Shown: in pieces, positions 1 to 5,737 of the stretch
Layout: the number at the start of each line of letters is the position of its first letter
Numbering within the stretch: the stretch's first letter is position 1
Assembly: GCA_003503535.1 (NCBI GenBank)
Contig: DOCI01000293.1
Location: forward strand, 10,404-16,140
Direction of reading: 5' to 3'
Origin: Planctomycetaceae bacterium
Lineage (GTDB): Bacteria > Planctomycetota > Planctomycetia > Planctomycetales > Planctomycetaceae
Length of the DNA: 5,737 nucleotides
Translations under genes and position numbers: made by a program
Notes under the pieces: model-generated
The model's input: the letters and a program-made list of their open reading frames with translations, nothing else
What the model was told of the DNA's origin: nothing
The model's database searches: none

Positions 1-229
1 TGCGGCTTTGCGCCTTTGCGTGATTTATTTTTGTATCCAGAAGGTTTAGCTTCCCGTTAGCTTGATCACATTGAAGATATTCAATTTGGATTCAAAATTT
101 TCACTTCCCAGCATCACCACATTTTGACTTCTCGGTGCAATACTTGTTTGTCAGGTGAACAAGAACCATGTATCGTGATGGTGATCGATTTGATCAATGG
201 AAATTGCCAATGTTAGAACGGATTAGTTC
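1..229. other. Intergenic leader before the thioredoxin-like gene
   Basis: No long ORF fits here. The region starts with two copies of CTTTGCG (6-12 and 14-20). The middle is AT-rich with small inverted repeats, for example TTGAA at 71-75 against TTCAA at 80-84, and TGATC at 182-186 against GATCA at 192-196. A TTGACT hexamer at 124-129 resembles a -35 box, but no good -10 box lies 16-18 bases downstream, so I do not call a promoter. The last third contains a possible 21-codon ORF, listed separately. Any promoter for the plus-strand genes should lie here, unless transcription enters from beyond the window. Confidence 0.5.
6..20. repeat. Short direct repeat CTTTGCG x2 at window edge
   Basis: Two exact CTTTGCG heptamers are separated by one base (6-12 and 14-20). 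The array may continue left of the window. From memory, intergenic strings alternating CTTTGCG with one or two bases occur in several bacterial genomes, including planctomycetes. With only two copies visible, this could also be chance or the end of another element. Confidence 0.3.
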
Positions 230-233
230 ATGA
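168..233 (+). CDS. Possible 21-aa leader peptide, start-stop coupled to the next gene
   Basis: This short frame starts at ATG 168 and ends at TGA 231-233. The peptide begins MYRDGDRFDQ and ends LERISS. Two things make it worth listing. An AGGTGA sequence at 153-158 lies 9 bases before the ATG and looks like a Shine-Dalgarno site. The stop also overlaps the ATG of the thioredoxin-like gene as ATGA (230-233), a classic arrangement for translational coupling. The thioredoxin-like gene has no clear ribosome-binding site of its own, which fits re-initiation by ribosomes ending here. The peptide has no recognisable motif, so a role as a translated leader is more likely than a functional protein. 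A frame this short can arise by chance, so the call is tentative. Confidence 0.3.
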   Translation: MYRDGDRFDQWKLPMLERISS

Positions 234-1333
234 GACGTATCTTCTGTTTTCTAGTAGCAATACTGGGAGTTTCACTCTTTCAATTGTCCGCTCAGGCAGA
301 TTCTGTACGAAATTTGAATGAGCTCAAGGCGCAAATGACGCAACTCGGCAAGCCGGCTCTGGTCATTGCCGGGGCGGACTGGTGTGTTTACTGCCGGGAA
401 ATGTCTCAGGAACTGGCGACTTCTCCAGAACTGCAACCTCTTCAGAAGAATTTTGCGATCCTCAAAATCGATGTTGATACTCCCGTCTGGGATATTGCCA
501 AACGCGTTTTTGAATTTGATGGCACGGGCGTTCCAGCGGTCTTTGTTTTCCGAGCCGATGGTGAAAAACTCTATTCCGCCAGTGGTAAACCTTCTGATAT
601 GGAAGGGTTTTTGAAACGCTATCTCGACAAATCGGGACGAATCCTCACAACAACCGAAGCTCGCGATTTGAGCCGGGATCTCACGAAGATTCAAGGCCTG
701 CTGAAAAAAGACGATTTGGCAGGAGCAATCGAAATTGCGATGCCATACGAGTTCAAAGACTGCTACGCTCAAACAGCGAAGACCATGATGGATGTCAAAA
801 GTCAGATTGAAGTTCTGGTCACCGATCAAATTGCGAAGCTCGATGAAAAGCTGAAAGAGACCCCAGTCGATTTCGCCGCTGTTGTTGAGCTCGTTCAGTT
901 GAAGCAAACCTGTCAAACCTCGCGGGAACTGCTGGCGAAAATTCAGCAGGTTGAGGAAACATTGACTGCAGAGGAAGCGAATCAAACGTTGATTGCTCAA
1001 GCCGAGCAGTTGCTTTCTGCGGATCAGTTACGGGAAGACCGCAAACGGGGCGAAGCGGCTGACATCTACAAAGAACTGATTCAGCAATATCCTGACACTG
1101 CTGTGGCAGCATTGGCTCAGGAACGTTTGGGAAATCGCGAGACAACTCCTGCCAAGCCTTCAATGCCTGCTAAAACGGAATCAGGAGACCCCAAAAAAGC
1201 AGCCGCTTATTTGCGTCTGGCGAAACAATTACTTGAAATCAAATCTCCCAAGGCGAATGAGTATTTGCAGAAAGCAATCGACGAAGCTCCCGAAAGTGAA
1301 GCCGCCGGTGAGGCAAGGGAATTGATCAAGTAA
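230..1333 (+). CDS. Exported thioredoxin-fold protein with TPR-like C-terminal half
   Basis: The 367-residue product is predicted to be exported and to act as a thiol-disulfide or thioredoxin-like protein in the periplasm. Residues 1-23 form a Sec signal peptide: basic MRR, a hydrophobic core, then AQA before D24. The thioredoxin fold spans about 28-135. Its active site is W51-C52-V-Y-C55, and the conserved cis-proline is in GVP (P102). The redox pair is therefore intact. The helical rest of the protein (about 143-300) has few landmarks. Around 270-300 (GEAADIYKELIQQYPDTAVA) it resembles a TPR or outer-membrane-lipoprotein-type repeat, and a second TPR-like unit covers 323-365. A Pro/Lys/Thr-rich linker (about 302-320) separates the two. 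Extra cysteines are C6, C178 and C228. ATG 230 is the first start after an in-frame TAG at 222-224, and no good ribosome-binding site precedes it. The oxidoreductase gene follows after 49 bp on the same strand. The partner protein is unknown. The thioredoxin fold is certain; the physiological role is not. Confidence 0.85.
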   Translation: MRRIFCFLVAILGVSLFQLSAQADSVRNLNELKAQMTQLGKPALVIAGADWCVYCREMSQELATSPELQPLQKNFAILKIDVDTPVWDIAKRVFEFDGTGVPAVFVFRADGEKLYSASGKPSDMEGFLKRYLDKSGRILTTTEARDLSRDLTKIQGLLKKDDLAGAIEIAMPYEFKDCYAQTAKTMMDVKSQIEVLVTDQIAKLDEKLKETPVDFAAVVELVQLKQTCQTSRELLAKIQQVEETLTAEEANQTLIAQAEQLLSADQLREDRKRGEAADIYKELIQQYPDTAVAALAQERLGNRETTPAKPSMPAKTESGDPKKAAAYLRLAKQLLEIKSPKANEYLQKAIDEAPESEAAGEARELIK

Positions 1334-1382
1334 CAGTGACTAATCACCAATACCTACAAACCATACTTGAAATTGGTATCGT

Positions 1383-2462
1383 ATGCTTGAATCGAATCGA
1401 CGAACCTTTCTTAAGACTTCAGCGGCCACTTTACTGGCCAGTCCAGTTATTTCGCTGGCAGGCAACTCTAATCGTCCTCCTGTCAAAGTCGGTCAGATCG
1501 GCACGAAGCATGCCCACGCGGGCGGAAAGATGGCGACCTTCCGCAAATTCCCCGAACTGTTTGAAGTCGTCGGTGTTGTAGAAAACGATCCGCAGCAACG
1601 GAACCGAATGCAATCCACAGATGATTACAGTGGCCTGACATGGTTGTCCGAAACGGAACTGCTGTCGATTTCCGATGTGCAGGGAATTGCCGTCGAAACC
1701 GAGATTGACGATCTGCTCCCCGTCGCCGAAAAATGTATTCAGGCGGGAAAGCATATTCATCTCGATAAACCAGCAGGAACTTCGCTCGAGCATTTTCGCA
1801 GGATCTGTCGTGCAGCTGATGAAAAACAATTAATGATTCAAATGGGTTACATGTATCGCAGTAACCCGGCTTTTCAGTTTCTGTTCAAAGCGATAAGAGC
1901 AGGCTGGCTGGGAGATGTGCATCAGGTTCATTGCGAGATGAGCAAAAAAGTGAATGATGCGACGCGGAAGGAATTGGCACAGTATTCCGGCGGTTCCATG
2001 TTTGAACTGGGTTGTCATATTATTGACGCTGTGGTGACGGTTCTGGGACCTCCTGATCGTGTGACAGCTTTCAATAAAAATACACGCCCAGAGTACGACA
2101 ACCTGATGGATAACTGTCTGGCGGTTTTTGAATATCCCAAAGCGACAGCGACGATTCGCAGTTCCGTCGTCGAAGTTAGCGGAGGACGACGGCGACAATT
2201 CATCGTCTGCGGCAACAAAGGTACTATCAAAATCGAACCCCTGGAACCTCATCAACTTCTGTTGACTCTGGAAGAAGAGACGGAAGGTTTTCAAAAAGGG
2301 ACACATCAAATCGATCTACCAAAATCAACGGGCCGGTATGACGGCGACCTTCAGCACTTCGCAGCCGTCATTCGCGGAGAAGAACCCACTTTTTATTCTA
2401 CAAGCCATGACATTGCTGTTCAGGAAGCGTTATTGAAAGCCAGTGAGATGCCACTGGCTTAG
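1383..2462 (+). CDS. Tat-exported Gfo/Idh/MocA family oxidoreductase
   Basis: The 359-residue product belongs to the NAD(P)-dependent Gfo/Idh/MocA family, which mostly oxidises or reduces sugars, inositols and related polyols. The N-terminus SNRRTFLKTS has twin arginines R6-R7 followed by T-F-L-K and a hydrophobic stretch ending near SLAG (about 23-27). This is a Tat signal, implying export as a folded, cofactor-loaded enzyme. The Rossmann domain starts at about 34; its first loop reads GQIGTKHAHAG (37-47), a variant of the usual GxGxxG. The family lysine is in HLDKPAG (K129, DKP in place of EKP). The C-terminal domain contains GGSMFELGCHIID (203-215), with H212 at the expected catalytic histidine position. 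Length is normal and no frame break is seen. The ATG lies 49 bp after the upstream stop without a strong ribosome-binding site, and co-transcription with the upstream gene is likely. From memory it resembles a subfamily common in planctomycetes and verrucomicrobia. The substrate cannot be predicted. Confidence 0.9.
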   Translation: MLESNRRTFLKTSAATLLASPVISLAGNSNRPPVKVGQIGTKHAHAGGKMATFRKFPELFEVVGVVENDPQQRNRMQSTDDYSGLTWLSETELLSISDVQGIAVETEIDDLLPVAEKCIQAGKHIHLDKPAGTSLEHFRRICRAADEKQLMIQMGYMYRSNPAFQFLFKAIRAGWLGDVHQVHCEMSKKVNDATRKELAQYSGGSMFELGCHIIDAVVTVLGPPDRVTAFNKNTRPEYDNLMDNCLAVFEYPKATATIRSSVVEVSGGRRRQFIVCGNKGTIKIEPLEPHQLLLTLEEETEGFQKGTHQIDLPKSTGRYDGDLQHFAAVIRGEEPTFYSTSHDIAVQEALLKASEMPLA

Positions 2463-2513
2463 AACTCCTCACAATAATCGAAATTGAATTCATTCTGGTC
2501 GTTATTAATAGCC

Positions 2514-2597
2514 GGGTGGCGGGGGCGCTCTCGAAGAGAAGCCTCCAAAGCGTTAACTTCCCGGGACTTCCGCTGACGCGGAGCGCCCCCGCCACCC
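2514..2597. repeat. Palindromic intergenic repeat (REP/MITE-like), 17-bp perfect arms
   Basis: GGGTGGCGGGGGCGCTC at 2514-2530 is the exact reverse complement of 2581-2597, with 50 bases between. The central part has further local symmetry: CCGC (2570-2573) can pair with GCGG (2578-2581) around a TGAC tetraloop, competing with the outer stem. The element is much richer in G and C than the flanking AT-rich intergenic DNA. No T-run follows on either strand, so it is a poor intrinsic terminator. It carries no plausible gene. The shape fits a dispersed repeat of REP or small MITE type, but copy number cannot be seen from one window. An RNA structure attenuating read-through from the oxidoreductase gene is the alternative. 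Confidence 0.65.
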
Positions 2598-2606
2598 CAG
2601 ATCATT

Positions 2607-2637
2607 TTGACATAAGATAGGTTATGTTAGCGATTTT
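2607..2637 (+). promoter_or_regulatory. Weak promoter candidate for the sialidase-like gene
   Basis: A perfect TTGACA (2607-2612) lies just after the palindromic repeat and 54 bases before the ATG. The best -10-like hexamer at near-usual distance is GATTTT (2632-2637), with a 19-base spacer. Both that hexamer and the spacing are poor matches. The surrounding sequence is AT-rich, in contrast to the repeat upstream. A separate transcript for the third gene is plausible because the 204-bp gap and the palindrome separate it from the gene before it. Confidence 0.25.
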
Positions 2638-2653
2638 TAATCTCTGGACACAA

Positions 2654-2658
2654 AAGGG
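2654..2658 (+). promoter_or_regulatory. Ribosome-binding site deciding the sialidase-like start
   Basis: AAGGG lies 8 bases before ATG 2667. The alternative in-frame ATG at 2706 (Met14) starts closer to the hydrophobic segment of the signal peptide but has no purine-rich site in front of it. This favours 2667 as the start. Confidence 0.5.
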
Positions 2659-2666
2659 TTGATTCT

Positions 2667-3728
2667 ATGCGTTTGATTCAGAAATACGAACATCTCTCAA
2701 TTCGTATGCTCCTGTTAACTTGTTTGACAGTCACTCTGATCGGTACAGATTCCATAGCGGCAGAAGACAAGCCCCTCAAATATGAAGTACGAAAAATATG
2801 GGATCAGGCGAATCACAACGCATTTACGGATCTTGTGAGGTTCGACGATCAATTCTTCTGTACCTTCCGTGAAGGGACTGGACATGTGCCGGGAGAGAAT
2901 GGTCGTGATGGTGAGATTCGTGTGCTGACTTCAGCTGATGGGATGCAATGGAAGTCGGTCGCACTGATCTCAGAAGATGAAGTTGATTTGCGCGATCCGA
3001 AATTATCAATCACGCCCGACGGCCGTCTCATGCTGCTGATTGGCGGTTCCTATTACGAGGGAACAAAAATCCTCAAACGGGAACCTCGCGTTTGCTTTCT
3101 GGAATCAGGCAGCCAGACATTTTCCTCTTTGACTCCTATCAAAATGGATCCTGCGATCCGGACGAATTTCGACTGGCTGTGGCGTGTCACCTGGCATGAA
3201 AATTCAGGTTATGGAATCATGTATCAGAGCAATCAGGCGGGCGTAAAGTATGGACTGCATCTGGTGAAGACAAGTGATGGCATCAGTTATGAGAATGTCA
3301 AAAGTTTTGAAATTGAGGATTCCCCCAATGAAGCCACGCTTCGATTTCTCAAGGATGGCACGATGGTGATGCTGCTTCGTCGTGAAAAAGGGAAAGCACA
3401 CGGCATCATCGGAAACGCTCATACTCCTTACAATGACTGGACGCTCAAAGAACTCGACCAGCGACTGGGAGGCCCCAATTTCATCGTACTTGAGAATGGA
3501 AAACTGATTGCCGGCACGCGGAAGTATCAAGGACCAGTCAAAACGATTCTGGCAGAAGTCGATTTGCAGGGACACTTCAAAGAACTGATCGAATTCCCCA
3601 GCGGAGGCGACACAAGCTATCCCGGATTCGTCAACTACAATGGTCAACTCTGGATGACCTACTACTCCAGCCACGAAGGTAAGACGTCGATCTACCTGTC
3701 GACGATTCCCATGAATGAACTTCATTGA
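2667..3728 (+). CDS. Exported sialidase-like (BNR-type beta-propeller) protein
   Basis: The 353-residue product is predicted to be exported and to form a sialidase-superfamily beta-propeller. The signal peptide has a long n-region (residues 1-13), a hydrophobic core at about 14-30 and a likely cut after SIAA (residue 32). The mature part starts with the family pattern HNAFTDLVRF (50-59), then CTFREG (65-70) and GEIRVLTSADGMQW (82-95). The last resembles a shortened Asp-box (SxDGxxW), and TSDGISY (202-208) is a second degenerate one. Other conserved-looking stretches are DLRDPKLS (107-114), WLWRVTW (170-176), NEATLRF (221-227), RR (238-239) and TSYPGF (316-321). These resemble proteins annotated as sialidase or exo-alpha-sialidase in planctomycetes, but true sialic acid cleavage is unproven and the arginine triad cannot be assigned by eye. 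It may act on another glycan or be a non-catalytic propeller. It converges on the flotillin gene, with 63 bp between the stop codons. Confidence 0.85.
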   Translation: MRLIQKYEHLSIRMLLLTCLTVTLIGTDSIAAEDKPLKYEVRKIWDQANHNAFTDLVRFDDQFFCTFREGTGHVPGENGRDGEIRVLTSADGMQWKSVALISEDEVDLRDPKLSITPDGRLMLLIGGSYYEGTKILKREPRVCFLESGSQTFSSLTPIKMDPAIRTNFDWLWRVTWHENSGYGIMYQSNQAGVKYGLHLVKTSDGISYENVKSFEIEDSPNEATLRFLKDGTMVMLLRREKGKAHGIIGNAHTPYNDWTLKELDQRLGGPNFIVLENGKLIAGTRKYQGPVKTILAEVDLQGHFKELIEFPSGGDTSYPGFVNYNGQLWMTYYSSHEGKTSIYLSTIPMNELH

Positions 3729-3735
3729 TGTCAAT

Positions 3736-3767
3736 AAAAAAGACCACATGATTACTCATGTGGTCTT
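3736..3767 (-). terminator. Intrinsic terminator of the flotillin transcript
   Basis: A perfect 12-bp stem (3740-3751 with 3756-3767, arm AAGACCACATGA) closes a 4-base loop. On the minus strand it is followed by six T residues (3741-3736) and then ATT, the standard rho-independent layout. It lies 24 bp after the flotillin stop. Read on the plus strand, the same hairpin starts 11 bases after the sialidase-like stop but is followed by CAGGAAATTCTTT, so termination in that direction should be weaker. Confidence 0.9.
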
Positions 3768-3791
3768 CAGGAAATTCTTTGGGCAAGGTCT

Positions 3792-5462
3792 TTACGTCGT
3801 CTCGCGATTCTTCTTCTCTGTTTTGTTCCCATTCTCTGTTTTGGCAACATTCTTGGAATCATCGGGTTTGATGCGGTTTTCGACGACTGGTTCAGCCTCA
3901 CCGTTTTCGCCCGTCATTTTCACGAAAGTCTCGGGCAGTTCGACGCCGCCGATATCTTTCATGACCTGCAGCATCGGTGGTAAAGTGCGGGACATGCCCT
4001 GCAGGAAGTTGGAGACGTTGGTGGAGTCTCCCTTGCCGGAACCGTTGTCCCAGACGACGACTTTGTCGAATTTGATATTCGAGATCGCTTTGGCAGACGC
4101 ATCGGCCAGGTTGTCGAGGTGTTCGAGGAGCAGCATCTGGAAGGCTTCTTTGGAGCCGCCGCAGGCACTGATAATTTCCCGTAAACCTTCCCCCTTCTTG
4201 GCAAGCATTTCGTATTGCCCCCGAGCCTCGGCTTCGAGTTTGGCGAAGATCGCAGCGGCCTCGGCATCGGCATCCAGTTTCCGTTTGGCAGCTGCTGCTT
4301 CGGCATCGACGATCGTGCGAGCTTTTTCCGCTTTCGCTGGAGCTTCGAGTTTGGCACGCTGCTCGGCTTCAACCTTCTCCGCTTCCGCGATCGCCGCTTT
4401 GGCCATTGCCCGGTTTTGCGCTTCCAGAACGTAGGCTTCGGCTTCTTTTTCACGGGTTTTGGATCGTTCGTAAGCCTCGGCTCTTTTCACCTGCAAGGTT
4501 GCCTGAGCTTCGGCTACTTCGGCATCCGCCCCGGCCTCTCCTTTGAACGCTTCCGCGTTCGCATTGGCGACTGAAACACGTTTTTGACGATTCGCATCGG
4601 CAACCAGAGTTTCCTGCTCAAAGAGAGCTTTCTGCTTACCGTATTCTTCATCCTTAGAGAGTTCGGCAACTCGAACCGTCTTCTCCCTCTCGGCTTCACG
4701 AATCCCGATTTCCTGTTCACGACGAGCATTGGCGACTTGAATTAACTTGTCACGATCTGCAGCAACAACGCGGACTTCTCCGAGTTTTTCCTGCTCGGCC
4801 ACATCCCCGCGGGCCTTCTGAACCGCTTCCGAAGCAGCTTTCTGACCAATCGCTTCGATATAGCCCGATTCATCGGTGATGTCGGTAATGTTCACGTTAA
4901 TCAGTACGAGACCGATCTTACGCAGTTCCGGTTCGAGTGAGTTCTGAATACTGCTCAGGAACTGTTCGCGGTCGCGGTTAATATCTTCGATCAGCATCGA
5001 AGCTATCACCTGACGCATCTGACCAAAGATCATATCTTCAGCCTGCTTTTTGACCTGCATCGAATTCAATCCGAGTAATCGGATAGCCGCATTTTGCATC
5101 AATTGAGGTTCGGTTCCGATTGCGACCGTAAAAACCGAAGGCACATTCACACGAATGTTTTCACTGGACAATGCGTCCTTGAGAGGAACTTCAATTTGAA
5201 TCGGTTCCAGGGAAAGGTAGGCGTAATCCTGAATAATCGGCCAGACGAGTTTTCCACCGCCATGCACCGTTGTAGCCGATTGACCTTTATCAACCTGACC
5301 ATAGATCACCAGGATCTTATTGCTGGGGCAGCGTTTATAACGACTTGCCAGGAACAGCCCGATGCTGATCACGATTGCGACGACAATTACGGCCACAGCA
5401 GTATAGAAGGAGAAAAAAATATCCTCCAATCCAGCAGCCAGCAGGAAAGTTGTTCCGAGCAT
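3792..5462 (-). CDS. Flotillin family (SPFH/band 7) membrane protein
   Basis: The 556-residue product is a full-length bacterial flotillin of the FloT/YuaG type, a membrane scaffold that oligomerises in ordered lipid microdomains. One N-terminal membrane segment covers about 20-39, followed by the basic RYKRCPSNK (41-49). The SPFH/PHB domain runs from about 42 to 215 and includes HGGGKLVWPIIQDY (67-80), LEPIQIEVPL (85-94) and NIRVNVPSVFTV (102-113). A long Ala/Glu/Lys-rich coiled coil spans about 205-435, with many EAE and AEA repeats. The conserved C-terminal region (about 436-515) includes LPPMLQVMKDIGGVELPETF (494-513). The last 40 residues are a charged, Asn/Lys/Glu-rich tail with no clear fold. 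The start is supported by a strong ribosome-binding site 6 bases upstream. The gene lies 28 bp after the NfeD-like gene and ends at its own terminator, so the pair is probably one transcript. Long open frames on the opposite strand come from its Ala/Glu-rich codons. Confidence 0.95.
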   Translation of the reverse strand: MLGTTFLLAAGLEDIFFSFYTAVAVIVVAIVISIGLFLASRYKRCPSNKILVIYGQVDKGQSATTVHGGGKLVWPIIQDYAYLSLEPIQIEVPLKDALSSENIRVNVPSVFTVAIGTEPQLMQNAAIRLLGLNSMQVKKQAEDMIFGQMRQVIASMLIEDINRDREQFLSSIQNSLEPELRKIGLVLINVNITDITDESGYIEAIGQKAASEAVQKARGDVAEQEKLGEVRVVAADRDKLIQVANARREQEIGIREAEREKTVRVAELSKDEEYGKQKALFEQETLVADANRQKRVSVANANAEAFKGEAGADAEVAEAQATLQVKRAEAYERSKTREKEAEAYVLEAQNRAMAKAAIAEAEKVEAEQRAKLEAPAKAEKARTIVDAEAAAAKRKLDADAEAAAIFAKLEAEARGQYEMLAKKGEGLREIISACGGSKEAFQMLLLEHLDNLADASAKAISNIKFDKVVVWDNGSGKGDSTNVSNFLQGMSRTLPPMLQVMKDIGGVELPETFVKMTGENGEAEPVVENRIKPDDSKNVAKTENGNKTEKKNRETT

Positions 5463-5465
5463 GAT

Positions 5466-5472
5466 TCACCTC
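5466..5472 (-). promoter_or_regulatory. Strong ribosome-binding site of the flotillin gene
   Basis: On the minus strand this reads GAGGTGA, with six bases between GAGG and the ATG at 5462. It is the best Shine-Dalgarno match in the window. It lies in the 28-bp gap after the NfeD-like stop, so flotillin translation does not depend on stop-start overlap. Confidence 0.8.
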
Positions 5473-5490
5473 ATCAAATATTAAGGATGC

Positions 5491-5737
5491 TTAAACTGAG
5501 GTCGTCGCGTTATCGGCGTCGGCAGTTACGGCAACTTGTGATTGAACTTCAACAGTGTCTTCCGAGACTACTTTTGTGACCACTATTGGAGTGCCAGTTT
5601 TCAGCATCTCTCCCTGTGTGATCGCTCGATACTCCATTGTTCGATTCGCAACAGAAACCGTCACTTTCCCTGGGCCGGAATTATTGGCAGGAATCGTTAA
5701 GTAAACCGTTCCCGTGCAGCCCTTCGTATCTGAAGTT
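5491..5737 (-). CDS. NfeD-like OB-fold protein, partial (C-terminal 81 residues)
   Basis: A minus-strand frame enters from beyond the window's right edge and ends at TAA 5491-5493; 81 residues are visible. It contains GCTGTVYLTIPANNSGPGKV, then VSVANRTMEYRAIT, then KTGTPIVVTKVVSEDTVEV. This order (glycine-rich strand, IPA..SGPGKV, EYRA, GTPIVVTKV, TVEV) is the C-terminal OB-fold domain of NfeD/YuaF-type membrane proteins. Such proteins are typically encoded beside flotillin and work with it in membrane microdomains. The usual membrane segments of the family would lie in the missing N-terminal part. After the OB fold comes a short Ala/Thr/Asp-rich tail (last 15 residues). The flotillin gene follows after 28 bp on the same strand, so the operon promoter should be outside the window. 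Confidence 0.85.
   Translation of the reverse strand, partial: TSDTKGCTGTVYLTIPANNSGPGKVTVSVANRTMEYRAITQGEMLKTGTPIVVTKVVSEDTVEVQSQVAVTADADNATTSV

Noticed and set aside
124..152. TTGACT as a -35 box for the first gene
   Set aside because: No acceptable -10 hexamer lies 16-18 bases downstream; the sequence there is TTTGTC.
272..1000. 242-residue open frame on the minus strand
   Set aside because: It is wholly antisense to the thioredoxin-like gene, which has a signal peptide and catalytic motifs. The minus frame shows no domain.
1345..1378. ACCAAT and ATTGGT inverted repeat between the first two large genes
   Set aside because: The arms are only six bases long with a loop of about 20 bases and no T-run, so chance is the simplest explanation.
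1336..1581. 81-residue plus-strand frame just after the thioredoxin-like gene
   Set aside because: It overlaps the Tat-signal start of the oxidoreductase in another frame and has no recognisable domain.
2398..2595. 65-residue minus-strand frame through the palindromic repeat
   Set aside because: It is made of the oxidoreductase tail in reverse plus the repeat, with no start signal or domain.
2514..2640. Palindrome as an integron attC site or intrinsic terminator
   Set aside because: The expected attC end motifs (RYYYAAC and GTTRRRY in the right places) are absent, no integrase is nearby, and no T-run follows the stem.
3204..3749. 181-residue open frame on the minus strand
   Set aside because: It is antisense to the sialidase-like gene and starts inside the flotillin terminator hairpin, with no ribosome-binding site or family motif.
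3715..4434. 239-residue open frame on the plus strand
   Set aside because: It lies antisense to the flotillin coiled-coil region. Its Ser/Ala-rich composition is the mirror of Ala/Glu codons, its start lies in the sialidase-like tail and runs through the terminator hairpin, and it matches no known family.
5094..5579. 161-residue plus-strand frame
   Set aside because: It runs antisense across the flotillin start and the NfeD-like end, both supported by conserved motifs and a ribosome-binding site.

Overview
The window suggests a planctomycete, possibly near the Gimesia/Rubinisphaera group, but this is inferred from remembered family resemblance and not tested. The pointers are three: a Tat-exported Gfo/Idh/MocA oxidoreductase next to an exported sialidase-fold protein, a GC-rich palindromic intergenic repeat, and a long flotillin paired with an OB-fold (NfeD-like) partner. 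No phage, transposase, CRISPR, tRNA or rRNA signal was found, and all the large genes look intact.

Layout: 1-229 is a non-coding leader that holds a short repeated heptamer at the window edge and a possible 21-codon ORF whose stop overlaps the start of the first large gene. Three plus-strand genes follow. 230-1333 encodes an exported thioredoxin-fold protein with a WCxxC active site and a helical, TPR-like C-terminal half. 1383-2462 encodes a Tat-exported Gfo/Idh/MocA-type dehydrogenase. 2667-3728 encodes an exported sialidase-like (BNR-type beta-propeller) protein. The gap at 2463-2666 carries a long palindromic element and a weak promoter candidate for the third gene.

The right half is on the minus strand and converges on the sialidase-like gene. 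Reading leftwards, it has the C-terminal end of an OB-fold NfeD-like protein (5491-5737, cut by the window edge). After a 28-bp gap comes a complete flotillin/SPFH protein (3792-5462). A clean intrinsic terminator at 3736-3767 ends that transcript.

Functionally, the minus-strand pair is a membrane-microdomain (flotillin plus NfeD-type partner) operon like those known across bacteria. The plus-strand genes are all predicted to leave the cytoplasm. The second and third could act on carbohydrate outside the cytoplasmic membrane, but no substrate can be read from the sequence. I see no convincing evidence of a new multi-gene system. The most unusual local features are the coupled leader ORF candidate and the palindromic repeat.
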